From NCBI RefSeq assembly GCF_003231285.1, contig NZ_QKNS01000007.1, forward strand, positions 303,104-367,103: a stretch of DNA of 64,000 bases. Reading direction: 5' to 3'. Below are positions 34,715-42,113 of this stretch, piece by piece. Each line of letters opens with the position of its first letter. Positions within the stretch are counted from its first letter, which is position 1. A program made the translations under genes and the position numbers. This DNA is from Hymenobacter sediminis (GTDB taxonomy: Bacteria > Bacteroidota > Bacteroidia > Cytophagales > Hymenobacteraceae). The notes under the pieces are model-generated. The model ran no database searches. It saw only the letters and a program-made list of their open reading frames with translations, and was not told where the DNA came from.

Positions 34715-35974
34715 ATGAAGCACCACTTTCGTCTGTTTCTGCTGTTCATTTTGCTGCCCAATTTTCTTTATGGGCAGACGACCCCACGCACCCTACCCCC
34801 TCCAACCTCTGCAAGCCCCGCGGCGCCGGATGGGCCATTGACTTTGCAGCAGGCCCTGCAAGCCGGCCTCGGCCAAAGCCTGCTGGTGCAAACTGGCCGC
34901 CTGGAAGTGGAGCGCCAGCGCGCCCTCTCCCGCACTGGTTACGATGTGCCCCGTACGGTGGTAGATTACCAGGTAGGACAGATTTCGGGACCTTTCCGCG
35001 ACCAAAGCCTGAACATCGTGCAGCAGTCGGCCTTGCCGGGTGTGTATGGGGCCCAGCGCCGCCTGCTGCAAGGCCAAGTGATGACGGCTGAGCAGCGTGT
35101 GCGCAGTCAGCGCCGGGAGTTGGTGCATGCCATCCGGAGTACGTATTATGAGTTGCTGGTGAGCTACCGCCGGGCGGCCCTGCTGCGCCAGCAGGACAGC
35201 CTATACCGCCGGGCGGCCCGCGCGGCTCGCATCCGCTACCAAACTGGCGAAACCAACCGGCTGGAGCAGGTTTCGGCCGAGGCCCGGATGCGGGAGCTAC
35301 AGAATCAACTAGCCATCGTACTGACCAACCGGCAGGTGCAACAGCAGCAGCTTGGCGTGCTCCTGAACCTAGGCCACCCTGCCTCCATCGACACAACGGC
35401 GGCGGCTGTGGCGCCCTTGTCTCCTGCCGACACAACTGCCCTCACGGCGGCATCCAACCCTACGCTAGCCCTGCTGGAACAGGAAATTGATGTAAGCAAG
35501 CGCCAAACCAAGGTAGAGCAGTTGCGCCGGCTGCCGGATGTGCGCGTGGGCTATTTCAACCAGACTATTAATAAGGAACGCGGTTTCCATGTAGCGCAGG
35601 CCGGCATTGCAGTGCCGCTGCTGGGTGGTATCCAGAAAGCGCGAATTCAGGCCGCTCAGCTAGGCGAGCAGGCGGCCGAAGCCCAACTACGCTATGTCAC
35701 TACCCAACTCAACGGCCAGTTGCTGGGCCTACGCCAACAGCTGACCCGGGCCCGGGCTTCGCTCACGTATTACGAACAGACGGCCTTGCCCCAGGCCCGC
35801 CTTATCCTGAATACGGCCGAGAAAAGCTTCCGGGCCGGCGACATTGACTACGTGGAATACGTGGTGAATACGGAGCCTGCCTGGCAGATTCGCACGGCCT
35901 ACCTCGAGCAAGTTCGGCAGTACAACGAGTTGGCCCTGTCCCTGCAGACGCTGACCGGCCCGGACGTGCAATAA
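34715..35974 (+). CDS. TolC family channel of the metal efflux system
   Basis: 419 residues from ATG 34715, opening a signal peptide (KHHFRLFLLFILLPNFLYG). The frame is open back to 34490 and overlaps the permease end, but those codons are not signal-like. The mature protein shows the TolC/CzcC pattern: LTLQQALQAGLGQSLLVQTG, a Gln/Arg-rich helical hairpin (AEQRVRSQRRELVHAIRSTY) and a second repeat (LPDVRVGYFNQTINKERGFH, IQKARIQAAQLGEQAAEAQL). The insertion AGDIDYVEYVVNTEPAWQIR is typical of HME-associated channels. Located 199 bp after the permease. Confidence 0.9.
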   Translation: MKHHFRLFLLFILLPNFLYGQTTPRTLPPPTSASPAAPDGPLTLQQALQAGLGQSLLVQTGRLEVERQRALSRTGYDVPRTVVDYQVGQISGPFRDQSLNIVQQSALPGVYGAQRRLLQGQVMTAEQRVRSQRRELVHAIRSTYYELLVSYRRAALLRQQDSLYRRAARAARIRYQTGETNRLEQVSAEARMRELQNQLAIVLTNRQVQQQQLGVLLNLGHPASIDTTAAAVAPLSPADTTALTAASNPTLALLEQEIDVSKRQTKVEQLRRLPDVRVGYFNQTINKERGFHVAQAGIAVPLLGGIQKARIQAAQLGEQAAEAQLRYVTTQLNGQLLGLRQQLTRARASLTYYEQTALPQARLILNTAEKSFRAGDIDYVEYVVNTEPAWQIRTAYLEQVRQYNELALSLQTLTGPDVQ

Positions 35975-36023
35975 CCTTTCGCGCCGCCACCGACACTTGG
36001 CGTGCATCCTCATCGAATCTTCT

Positions 36024-37190
36024 ATGAAATCGACCTACTTTTTGCTGCTAGCCTCGCTGTTGGTTGCCTGCGGAACCGATAAATCAGCTCCAACCGAAGC
36101 GGCAACTTCAGCGCCCCCTACCCCTACTGCCCCCGCCAACCCCGACGAAGTCAGCGTAAGCAATGCCCAAGCGCAGGCAGCAGGGCTGGAAACTGGTTCT
36201 TTCGTCTGGAAAAACATGACCACCGACGTGCAAGCCAACGGCAGCATTGATGTGCCGCCGCAAAACCGGGCTTCCGTATCGGCCGTGATGGGTGGGTACG
36301 TGCAATCGGTGGCGGTGCTGCCGGGGCAGCAGATAACGCGCGGTGGCACCGTGGCGGTGCTTCGCCACCCCGACTACCTCCGGCTGCAGCAGGATTACCT
36401 GCAAAGCAGAGCCCGCGTAACGTTTCTGCAAAAAGAGCTACAGCGCCAGCAAACCCTCGACGCCGAAGATGTAGGTGCCAAACGCAAGCTTCAGCAGGCC
36501 CAAAGCGACTACGCGTCGGAGCAGGCTACGCTCCGGGCCACGGCGGCCCAACTGCGCATGCTGGGCTTGTCAATAAGCCGCCTGGAGCGGGGCGATATTT
36601 CGCCCACTGTGCCGCTGGTGTCACCCATTAAAGGTTACGTGAAGTCAGTCAACATCAATCCTGGCCAGTTCGTGAATCCACAGGATATACTGGTGGAAAT
36701 TGTGGACCGCTCCGACCTGCACCTGGAGCTCAAGGTATTTGAGCGGGATATTGCGCGGGTGAAAAACGGGCAGCGCATTCTGTTCAAAATTCCCAGCCGT
36801 GGCTCCAATGAGGACTTGGGAGCCCGGGTGTTTCTGGTGGGCAAGGCCTTCAACGACGACGCCCGCACTGTGAGCGTACACGCCCATTTGGAGCCTGAGC
36901 GCGACGACGTGCTACCTGGCCAGTACGTATCAGCTCACATCCAAACAGCCGGAGCTCGGCAGCGCACCCTCCCGGAAGACGCCATTATTCAGGCCGGTGA
37001 GTTCAGCTATGTCTTCGCCCAAACTGGCCCTACCACTTACCGCCGCTACCGCATCCGGACCGGCTCCACCGACAGCGGTGACGTAGCCGTCACCCTTCTC
37101 GACCAACTGCCTGACACGACCCGCCTCGTTCGGCATGGGGCCTATTTCCTGGATGCCGAATTGAAAAAAGGCCAGGACGCGGAAGAATAG
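36024..37190 (+). CDS. Metal efflux adaptor (CzcB/CusB-like), lipoprotein
   Basis: 388 residues from ATG 36024 (frame open from 35997). Lipoprotein signal with lipobox LLVAC (Cys ~16), then a Thr/Pro/Ala linker. Adaptor fold: VSAVMGGYVQSVAVLPGQQI (barrel-sandwich half), a helical hairpin LQQDYLQSRARVTFLQKELQ, VSPIKGYVKSVNINPGQFV, and the HlyD-like beta-barrel VEIVDRSDLHLELKVFERDI. It lacks the extra Met/His C-terminal domain of CusB-type copper adaptors, consistent with a divalent-cation system. Last gene of the metal operon. Confidence 0.9.
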   Translation: MKSTYFLLLASLLVACGTDKSAPTEAATSAPPTPTAPANPDEVSVSNAQAQAAGLETGSFVWKNMTTDVQANGSIDVPPQNRASVSAVMGGYVQSVAVLPGQQITRGGTVAVLRHPDYLRLQQDYLQSRARVTFLQKELQRQQTLDAEDVGAKRKLQQAQSDYASEQATLRATAAQLRMLGLSISRLERGDISPTVPLVSPIKGYVKSVNINPGQFVNPQDILVEIVDRSDLHLELKVFERDIARVKNGQRILFKIPSRGSNEDLGARVFLVGKAFNDDARTVSVHAHLEPERDDVLPGQYVSAHIQTAGARQRTLPEDAIIQAGEFSYVFAQTGPTTYRRYRIRTGSTDSGDVAVTLLDQLPDTTRLVRHGAYFLDAELKKGQDAEE

Positions 37191-37288
37191 GTGAATAATT
37201 GCGTTGGAACTCAGCCGCCATACTTAGCCCTGATGGCCAGTTTCGGAGACAGGAAATGTCGGTAGCTGCCTACCCCTCTTCATAGTCC

Positions 37289-37346
37289 AAATCCCCAGCG
37301 GCGCGACCAAATCGTTCAACGATTCATGTCGCCCCGCTGGGGATTT
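37289..37346. repeat. Long palindrome, copy B, between convergent genes
   Basis: AAATCCCCAGCGGCGCGAC and GTCGCCCCGCTGGGGATTT (one mismatch) flank an inner hairpin AATCGTT-CAA-CGATT. The core matches copy A at 2661 (CCCCAGCG, CGTTCAAC, GTCGCCCC, CTGGGG) although the outer arms differ. As with copy A it sits between convergent genes (adaptor and PAS protein). Confidence 0.8.
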
Positions 37347-37434
37347 ATCATTTCAAATTAAGCTATTTCCACCTGGTATGGCGCCCCGGCAAGACTACCC
37401 GTCAGGACCAGTGCCGAACAATCACTTTACTCAC

Positions 37435-38727
37435 TTACTCATTCACTGTCTTATCCCCGAGTCGCTGCCGCAGTTCCTGCACCTCCCGCTCCAGGTCGAG
37501 GGTTCGGAACATGACTTTGGCTTCGAGGTCGGAGTAGGCACGCTCTAGTTGCTCTTGTAACTGTTTTTGATCCGTGATGTCGGTATTGGTACCACACCAC
37601 CGGACGATACGGCCTTCCTCGTCGCGTACGGGTAGGGCGCGGCTCAGGAACCACCGGAATTCGCCGTCGTGGCGGCGTAGCGGGAAGGTGTCTTCCCACT
37701 TTTCACCGTTGCTTAGCGCCTGCTTCCAGCCTGTAGTTACCTGCTCCACATAGTCGGGGTGCTGCACACTTTGCCAGCCCCAACCCATCATCTGCTCGTG
37801 GGTGGTACCCGTGAAGCGAAACCACCGGTCATTATACCAAAACAGAGAGCCAGTTTCGTCGGCCATCCAGGCCAGCTGCGGAATGGCATTGGCCAGCGTC
37901 GTGAAGTCCTGTTCCCGCTTACGTAGGGCCAGCTGCTGCATTTTCTGGTCGTGAATATCGGTGCAGGTGCCAAACCACTTCACAATTTCGTTGGCTTCAT
38001 TGCGCACCGGCAGTGCCTGCCCTAGAAACCAGCGGTAGTCGCCCTCCCGCGACTTGAAACGGTACTCGATTTCGTAGAACTCACCGGTAGCCAGCGAGTG
38101 GCCCCATACCCGCCGCGCCAGTTGGCGGTCATCGGGATGCAGGAGGTTATTCCACATGTCGGGCCCAATGCTGTCGGCCAGGGTGTAGCCCGTGTAATCC
38201 GTCCAGCGCTGATTGAAATAGGTATGGAAGCCGGTGGGGTCTGTGGTCCATACCAATTGCGGAATCAGTTCGGCCAAGAAGCTGAAATCGGTAGCTGAGT
38301 TTATTTCTCCAGCGGCCTTGGTGTCCCGCAACTCCTCAACGTCCATTGTACTAATTACCCACTCCTGCACGCGCCCGGCCTCATTGAGCTGCGGATAGCC
38401 AGAGCTGCGCATCAGGCGATATTGGCCATCGTGGCGACGTAGGCGCTGTTCCAGCTGATAAGCCTGCCCAGCGGTTAGCGCCGCCTGAATTTGAGCGGCT
38501 ACGCGGACTTGGTCTTCAGGATGGACCAAACTTAACCCTTCAGCGCGAAGCTGCTCCAGGGAAAAACCCGTGAAACGCAGCAGGTGTGCACTGGCGTACA
38601 GCAGCTTACCGGTAACATCGGTTACACTGAGCAGCACAGGAGCACCTGGCACAGTCTGGTTTGGAGTGTTGTTGCCTTCGGCTTTAGAAGCAAGGTCTTC
38701 TGGAGTATCAGAATAGGCAGGGGCCAT
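37435..38727 (-). CDS. Triple-PAS domain protein without output domain
   Basis: 430 residues, soluble. Three PAS_3-type domains in tandem: about residues 28-135 (VTDVTGKLLYASAHLLRFTG ... MDVEELRD), 150-270 (LVWTTDPTGFHTYFNQRWTD ... GTCTDIHDQ) and 275-395 (AWMADETGSLFWYNDRWFRF ... GTNTDITDQ), each ending in a PAC-like motif. The C-terminus is a 30-residue coiled coil (YSDLEAKVMFRTLDLEREVQ) after which a kinase domain would normally begin, but the frame stops. It may signal through dimerisation with a separate kinase, or be a truncated hybrid kinase. Downstream of the gene at 38762 on the same strand. Confidence 0.88.
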   Translation of the reverse strand: MAPAYSDTPEDLASKAEGNNTPNQTVPGAPVLLSVTDVTGKLLYASAHLLRFTGFSLEQLRAEGLSLVHPEDQVRVAAQIQAALTAGQAYQLEQRLRRHDGQYRLMRSSGYPQLNEAGRVQEWVISTMDVEELRDTKAAGEINSATDFSFLAELIPQLVWTTDPTGFHTYFNQRWTDYTGYTLADSIGPDMWNNLLHPDDRQLARRVWGHSLATGEFYEIEYRFKSREGDYRWFLGQALPVRNEANEIVKWFGTCTDIHDQKMQQLALRKREQDFTTLANAIPQLAWMADETGSLFWYNDRWFRFTGTTHEQMMGWGWQSVQHPDYVEQVTTGWKQALSNGEKWEDTFPLRRHDGEFRWFLSRALPVRDEEGRIVRWCGTNTDITDQKQLQEQLERAYSDLEAKVMFRTLDLEREVQELRQRLGDKTVNE

Positions 38728-38761
38728 GCAAAAACAAGCAGATTAGCGGGTGATGTATAGG

Positions 38762-39121
38762 CTAGGGGCGCGTGAGATGCATCTCCATTCCCGACTGGAA
38801 ATAAAGATTAAGCTGACTCACGCTGCCGTCGCGGGAGCGGCGCAAACGGGTGATAAGGGCCCGGGTTTGCTCTTGGCCCATGTTTAGCTCGATATATGGG
38901 CGATTCAAAAGCGTATCACGCTGCACCAGCCAGCGGCCGACGTCCTGTAGCCCAGGAGCTTCAATTTGTACCCGGCCAGGGTTCAGCTGAAAGCGCTCGG
39001 CCTGCGCCAGGGCAGAGCCCGGATCAGTACGATTGAGCACACGGTCGGCCACACGCCAGTTACCCGTCAAAAAATCGTCGGGTAGCTGCTGCAGGTTGAC
39101 GTCAAAAAGCTGTTCAGACAT
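38762..39121 (-). CDS. Hypothetical protein upstream of PAS gene
   Basis: 119 residues from the ATG complement 39119-39121 (a GTG three codons upstream is less likely). Soluble; N-terminal LFDVNLQQLPDDFLTGNWRV, a central LNPGRVQIEAPGLQDVGRWL and a C-terminal basic/beta part with QLNLYFQSGMEMHLTRP. The pattern of a small beta-rich protein (lipocalin-like 'GxW' near the start) is suggestive only. It is the last chromosomal gene before the prophage and probably co-transcribed with the PAS gene 34 bp downstream. Confidence 0.65.
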   Translation of the reverse strand: MSEQLFDVNLQQLPDDFLTGNWRVADRVLNRTDPGSALAQAERFQLNPGRVQIEAPGLQDVGRWLVQRDTLLNRPYIELNMGQEQTRALITRLRRSRDGSVSQLNLYFQSGMEMHLTRP

Positions 39122-39245
39122 AGACACCACAAAGGGAGAATAGCAAGCTCAACAAAGACTACACCAGTATTCTAAGGCCGGTAATGAACTAAGTTACTAT
39201 GTACTGCAGATGAAGCGGTTATTATTTTCTCTGTTTTGCAGCTGC

Positions 39246-39287
39246 AAAAAAAAGAACAGCCTCCCAGTCATTCGACCGGGAGGCTGT
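39246..39287 (-). terminator. Leftward terminator at the prophage left end
   Basis: ACAGCCTCCC pairs perfectly with GGGAGGCTGT over a 12-nt loop; the eight A on its left (39246-39253) form the T-run when read leftward. It could terminate the repressor transcript. It also lies just behind the tRNA-3'-end-like sequence at 39318, as expected for the original terminator of an interrupted RNA gene. Confidence 0.8.
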
Positions 39288-39317
39288 CTGTGTACTTGCT
39301 GTCTTCCGCTGACGCTT

Positions 39318-39340
39318 TGCAGAGGAGGAGGGACTTGAAA
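39318..39340 (-). other. tRNA/tmRNA 3'-end-like fragment, candidate attL
   Basis: Read leftward the sequence is TTTCAAGTCCCTCC then TCCTCTGCA, preceded by ACGGACGTGG. It looks like the T-loop (TTCAAGT), the 3' strand of the T-stem, an acceptor 3' strand CTCCTCT and a G before CA, but the expected 5' pairing strand is absent: the preceding GTGGT pairs only partly. Only the 3' end of an RNA gene is present and a terminator follows. This is what phage insertion into a tRNA or ssrA 3' end leaves at one junction. No integrase is nearby. Confidence 0.4.
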
Positions 39341-39449
39341 CCACGTCCGTAAGATGAAGTAAATGAGCAGCTTGCCGAAATCATGTTTTCCCGTGTAACT
39401 GATTGTGCGAGTAACATACGTTTTTCGGCTTGGGGTGAGCATCGAAGAC

Positions 39450-39974
39450 TTAGGCGGCGGCTTCCACGGCCTCGCCGTGAACAGCCATCCCATCCAGGCC
39501 ACCGCGAACGGCGCGCATCTGGGGCTTTTGGGTCTTCGCTGCGGAACGCTCACCCGGACTAAAAGACAGGGCCTTCTTTAATTCTGACAGGTCAATGTCA
39601 GAACGGAGCAACTCTGTCAGTAGCTTATTGTGCTCCCGAAGTTCGCGCACCTGCTCTTTCAATTCTTTGACCTGATCTGACTCGGCTACCACCGAGAGAG
39701 TGCTAGTGGCTTCTACTTTAGCTGGTATAGGGTCAGCAGGAACCAAAACTTTGTCATCACGGAACATACTGCCTTCCCCCGTAAGTAACCATGTCAGGTT
39801 AAGAGTGGGTAGATTTTCGGCCATCAGCATCAAGGCATCCCCGGCTGGTATGCCTTTGCCGTTTTCCAGTTTATTGTATCGGCTTACCTCAATTCCGATC
39901 AGCCCAGCGAAGGCGCTCTTGTTTACCCCTAGTCGCTCGCGTATGGCAGCCAAGCGTTTGTTCACGGTGTCCAT
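39450..39974 (-). CDS. Phage CI-like HTH repressor
   Basis: 174 residues. N-terminal XRE/Cro-type HTH (residues ~5-65: RLAAIRERLGVNKSAFAGLI, GIEVSRYNKLENGKGIPAGD, ending WLLTGEGSMF), a linker, and a coiled coil (residues ~98-120: DQVKELKEQVRELREHNKLL) for oligomerisation. There is no S24/LexA-type peptidase domain, so RecA-driven self-cleavage is not expected; release probably depends on the antirepressor at 40362. Transcribed leftward, divergent from the early genes, with TGTGAAAC-type half-sites in between. It keeps the prophage silent by binding those sites. Confidence 0.85.
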   Translation of the reverse strand: MDTVNKRLAAIRERLGVNKSAFAGLIGIEVSRYNKLENGKGIPAGDALMLMAENLPTLNLTWLLTGEGSMFRDDKVLVPADPIPAKVEATSTLSVVAESDQVKELKEQVRELREHNKLLTELLRSDIDLSELKKALSFSPGERSAAKTQKPQMRAVRGGLDGMAVHGEAVEAAA

Positions 39975-40116
39975 CAGTGCGAAACGTTATGGAAATAAAT
40001 CAAATGATTCATTTCCTTTTTGTGAAACCATTCGTAATATTGTTGTGTCATTACACATTCAACGGTACAAACGTGGTCAATGATTCACAAAATACCAAAC
40101 GTTTCACACGAATAAT
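39975..40116. promoter_or_regulatory. Divergent operator region of the lysogeny switch
   Basis: 142 AT-rich bp between the repressor and the rightward early genes. Several copies of one half-site occur: TGCGAAAC (39978-39985), a perfect TGTGAAAC (40021-40028), and a perfect GTTTCACA in TACCAAACGTTTCACA (40093-40108), which sits 8 bp before the start codon at 40117. They are imperfect versions of the full palindrome at 41164. TGATTCACAAAA (40081) also recurs at 41142. I could not fix the -33/-7 boxes. Confidence 0.65.
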
Positions 40117-40362
40117 ATGGAACACATTCTTGAAAAAATTCCTGGCGAGACACGTAGTGAAGAAAAGACGAGGTTTAAAGCTGCTCTGAATGAGGTAGTT
40201 CCTTTTATGGATCGATTCTATTCGGGTTCTACTTTGCGCAGATTTCCAAATCGAAGCGCATCCCATGTGAGAAATATCAAACAATGGGGCGTGGTTGACT
40301 GGGATGTACTGAAGTACTGGCGCGAGGAGTACCTACCTCAACCTGTAGAAGCTGCTGCATAA
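40117..40362 (+). CDS. Phage early protein, hypothetical
   Basis: 81 residues, basic N-terminal half: EHILEKIPGETRSEEKTRFK, AALNEVVPFMDRFYSGSTLR, RFPNRSASHVRNIKQWGVVD. It looks like a small DNA-binding regulator (Cro- or CII-like position) but no clear helix-turn-helix can be asserted. It is the first rightward gene across the switch region and overlaps the antirepressor start by one base (TAATG), so the two are translationally coupled. Confidence 0.6.
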   Translation: MEHILEKIPGETRSEEKTRFKAALNEVVPFMDRFYSGSTLRRFPNRSASHVRNIKQWGVVDWDVLKYWREEYLPQPVEAAA

Positions 40363-41117
40363 TGGAAGCAATGCAAATCACCTTGGCAGATGGCCGCTTG
40401 ACTCATGCAGACAAGCTACAGGCCTACTTTTCGCGTATTTTTCAGGCAGAGGATTCGGGTCAAGAGTTTCCTGTAGATCTAAGCCATGTTTGGAGCATTG
40501 GCTACTCACGGAAGGATGCAGCTGTTCGCGCATTGCAAACCAAATTCGAGGAAGGCACTGACTATCAGTCATTCCACCGTATTGTGGAGCGAGAAACAGG
40601 AGCTAGTACAGAGGAGGTGTATCAGCTTACCGTTTCATGTGCCGAGTACTTTGTCGTTCGGGCCAATAGACTTGTGTTTGAAGTTTACCGGGCTTGTCGC
40701 AAAGCAGTTCGTCAGATAGTAGCGGCTAGTGTGCCAAAAGACTTTGCCAGTGCCTTACGACTGGCAGCAGACTTAGAGGAGCAGAAGCAACGACTGACCT
40801 TAAAGATTGAGCAGGATGCCCCAAAAGTAGCTTTCGCCGAGCATGTGGCTATCAGCAACAACAGCCTCTCCTTTACGGAAGCCGCTAAGTGGCTTAAAAT
40901 TCCTGGCGTTGGCCGCAACAAGCTCATTGCTATGCTTCGCCGGGATAAGATCCTAATGAAAAACCGAGAGCCTTATCAGCAGCATATAAATGCTGGTTAC
41001 TTCGAGGTAGAGCCTCAGACTTATGAGGCAGGAGAAAAAGGCCGACGCATGGCTGGGACTACACGAGTGACCCCTAAAGGAATGGAGTGGCTAGTGAAGA
41101 GGTATAAATCCGAGTAA
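40362..41117 (+). CDS. Phage antirepressor with KilAC domain
   Basis: 251 residues. The N-terminal part (residues ~40-110: VWSIGYSRKDAAVRALQTKF, YQLTVSCAEYFVVRANRLVF, EVYRACRKAVRQIV) resembles the AntA/Bro-type DNA- or repressor-binding domain. After a helical linker, residues ~165-250 are a KilA-C/ANT domain: LSFTEAAKWLKIPGVGRNKL, AMLRRDKILMKNREPYQQHI and RVTPKGMEWLVKRY. Such proteins inactivate phage repressors by direct contact. Here the repressor has no self-cleavage domain, so this gene is the natural induction switch. Coupled to the gene at 40117. Confidence 0.88.
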   Translation: MEAMQITLADGRLTHADKLQAYFSRIFQAEDSGQEFPVDLSHVWSIGYSRKDAAVRALQTKFEEGTDYQSFHRIVERETGASTEEVYQLTVSCAEYFVVRANRLVFEVYRACRKAVRQIVAASVPKDFASALRLAADLEEQKQRLTLKIEQDAPKVAFAEHVAISNNSLSFTEAAKWLKIPGVGRNKLIAMLRRDKILMKNREPYQQHINAGYFEVEPQTYEAGEKGRRMAGTTRVTPKGMEWLVKRYKSE

Positions 41118-41156
41118 TTCTTTTGGCCTTTTTTATTGATTTGATTCACAAAACAC

Positions 41157-41187
41157 TTTTGAATATGTGAAACGTTTCACATATTTG
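41157..41187 (+). promoter_or_regulatory. Early promoter with embedded perfect operator
   Basis: TTTTG (41157-41161), 18 bp, then CATATTTG (41180-41187; one mismatch to TAnnTTTG) form a bacteroidal promoter. Between and overlapping them is the 20-bp perfect palindrome TATGTGAAACGTTTCACATA (41164-41183). Repressor bound there would block RNA polymerase directly. The first gene it serves starts at 41224, 37 bp downstream. Confidence 0.75.
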
Positions 41188-41223
41188 TATCGTTAAGTCT
41201 GAGAAACAAATCAATCAACTGCC

Positions 41224-41466
41224 ATGCACCTCACTACTGCCCTCGCCCCCGCTACCACAGCCAAGCCCATCATCAACCTAGCTCAGCTCCAGCAAGTGAA
41301 AGGCGCTTACCTGCGCTTCCGCTCCCTCGGCTTTACCCGCCCAGCTATCGAAAGCCACCTCTGCGGCATGGTGCTGCTAGATGAGGAGCTGATTGAAGAG
41401 GTGGAAGCAGTGCTGGTAGCCACTGCGCAGGAACCTTCCATTACCCCTAGCCTCGCTATCCGCTAA
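41224..41466 (+). CDS. Phage early hypothetical protein
   Basis: 80 residues, first gene of the operon driven by the operator-controlled promoter. Central helical stretch INLAQLQQVKGAYLRFRSLG and FTRPAIESHLCGMVLLDEEL; acidic toward the end (EEVEAVLVATAQEP). No family recognised. The gene at 41471 follows after 4 bp. Confidence 0.65.
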   Translation: MHLTTALAPATTAKPIINLAQLQQVKGAYLRFRSLGFTRPAIESHLCGMVLLDEELIEEVEAVLVATAQEPSITPSLAIR

Positions 41467-41470
41467 GACT

Positions 41471-41656
41471 ATGGCAGGCATGACCTTCTACGTGGTCGAA
41501 GAATACGACCCGACTCAGGAGCCCGGCAAACGCACCCGACTCCTGACTGACCCAGATTCCTTTCTCTCGGCGAAGGACACAGCACAGGACCTGCGACGGA
41601 AAGAAAAGGCAGCAGGTGGCCGCAAGCAATACACCGTCATCAAAACCAGCTACTAG
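41471..41656 (+). CDS. Phage early hypothetical protein
   Basis: 61 residues: TFYVVEEYDPTQEPGKRTRL, then DPDSFLSAKDTAQDLRRKEK and a C-terminal strand KQYTVIKTSY. Small single-sheet protein, charged; unknown function. A second ATG at 41480 (codon 4) is an alternative start. Neighbour at 41658 begins one base after its stop. Confidence 0.6.
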   Translation: MAGMTFYVVEEYDPTQEPGKRTRLLTDPDSFLSAKDTAQDLRRKEKAAGGRKQYTVIKTSY

Positions 41657-41657
41657 C

Positions 41658-42089
41658 ATGGAACTGCAAGCCTTCCAAAAACTCGCCTCTGCTGGCCCTG
41701 GCCTTCACAAGCTCAACATCAGTGTGAGCATGGATATGCAGGTACGAGCCCTGAGCACGGTGTTCTCCTACTCCATTACCGCCCGAGGCGCTATGCTTCC
41801 TGCTGACGTGGTAGTGAAAGGCAGCAGCCCCGAAGAGGCTGTAGCCGAACTGCCGAAAGCCATTGCCAAAGCCCGCCGCGCCCACGAAACTGACAAACTA
41901 TTGGCGGGCCTCGAAGCCGAATGGACAGAGCTGGAGCGGGAAGGCATCAAGCAACGGCTTCACAAGGCCTACGGCCGGAATGGCTTCGAGCAGGTAGCGG
42001 CTGAGGTGCGCCGCCAGGACAAGTATCGCTACGATCTGGCCTACGATCAGGATTACGAACAGCGCGGCGAGTACGACGAAGCTGCTTAA
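41658..42089 (+). CDS. Phage early hypothetical protein
   Basis: 143 residues from ATG 41658 (an earlier in-frame ATG at 41616 lies within the preceding gene). LQAFQKLASAGPGLHKLNIS, VSMDMQVRALSTVFSYSITA then a long charged helix (AVAELPKAIAKARRAHETDK) and an acidic/Tyr-rich end (DKYRYDLAYDQDYEQRGEYD). The N-terminal half resembles single-sheet phage DNA-metabolism accessory proteins, but no specific call is justified. Confidence 0.6.
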   Translation: MELQAFQKLASAGPGLHKLNISVSMDMQVRALSTVFSYSITARGAMLPADVVVKGSSPEEAVAELPKAIAKARRAHETDKLLAGLEAEWTELEREGIKQRLHKAYGRNGFEQVAAEVRRQDKYRYDLAYDQDYEQRGEYDEAA

Positions 42090-42113
42090 CCCTCACCCTC
42101 AATCCTTCATGCT

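Noticed and set aside
34746..35435. 229-codon leftward ORF inside the metal TolC gene
   Set aside because: Pro/Gly/Ala-rich shadow; the forward strand is a TolC protein.
39197..39553. 118-codon leftward ORF overlapping the repressor end
   Set aside because: Different frame inside the repressor and across the att-like/terminator region; no coding features.
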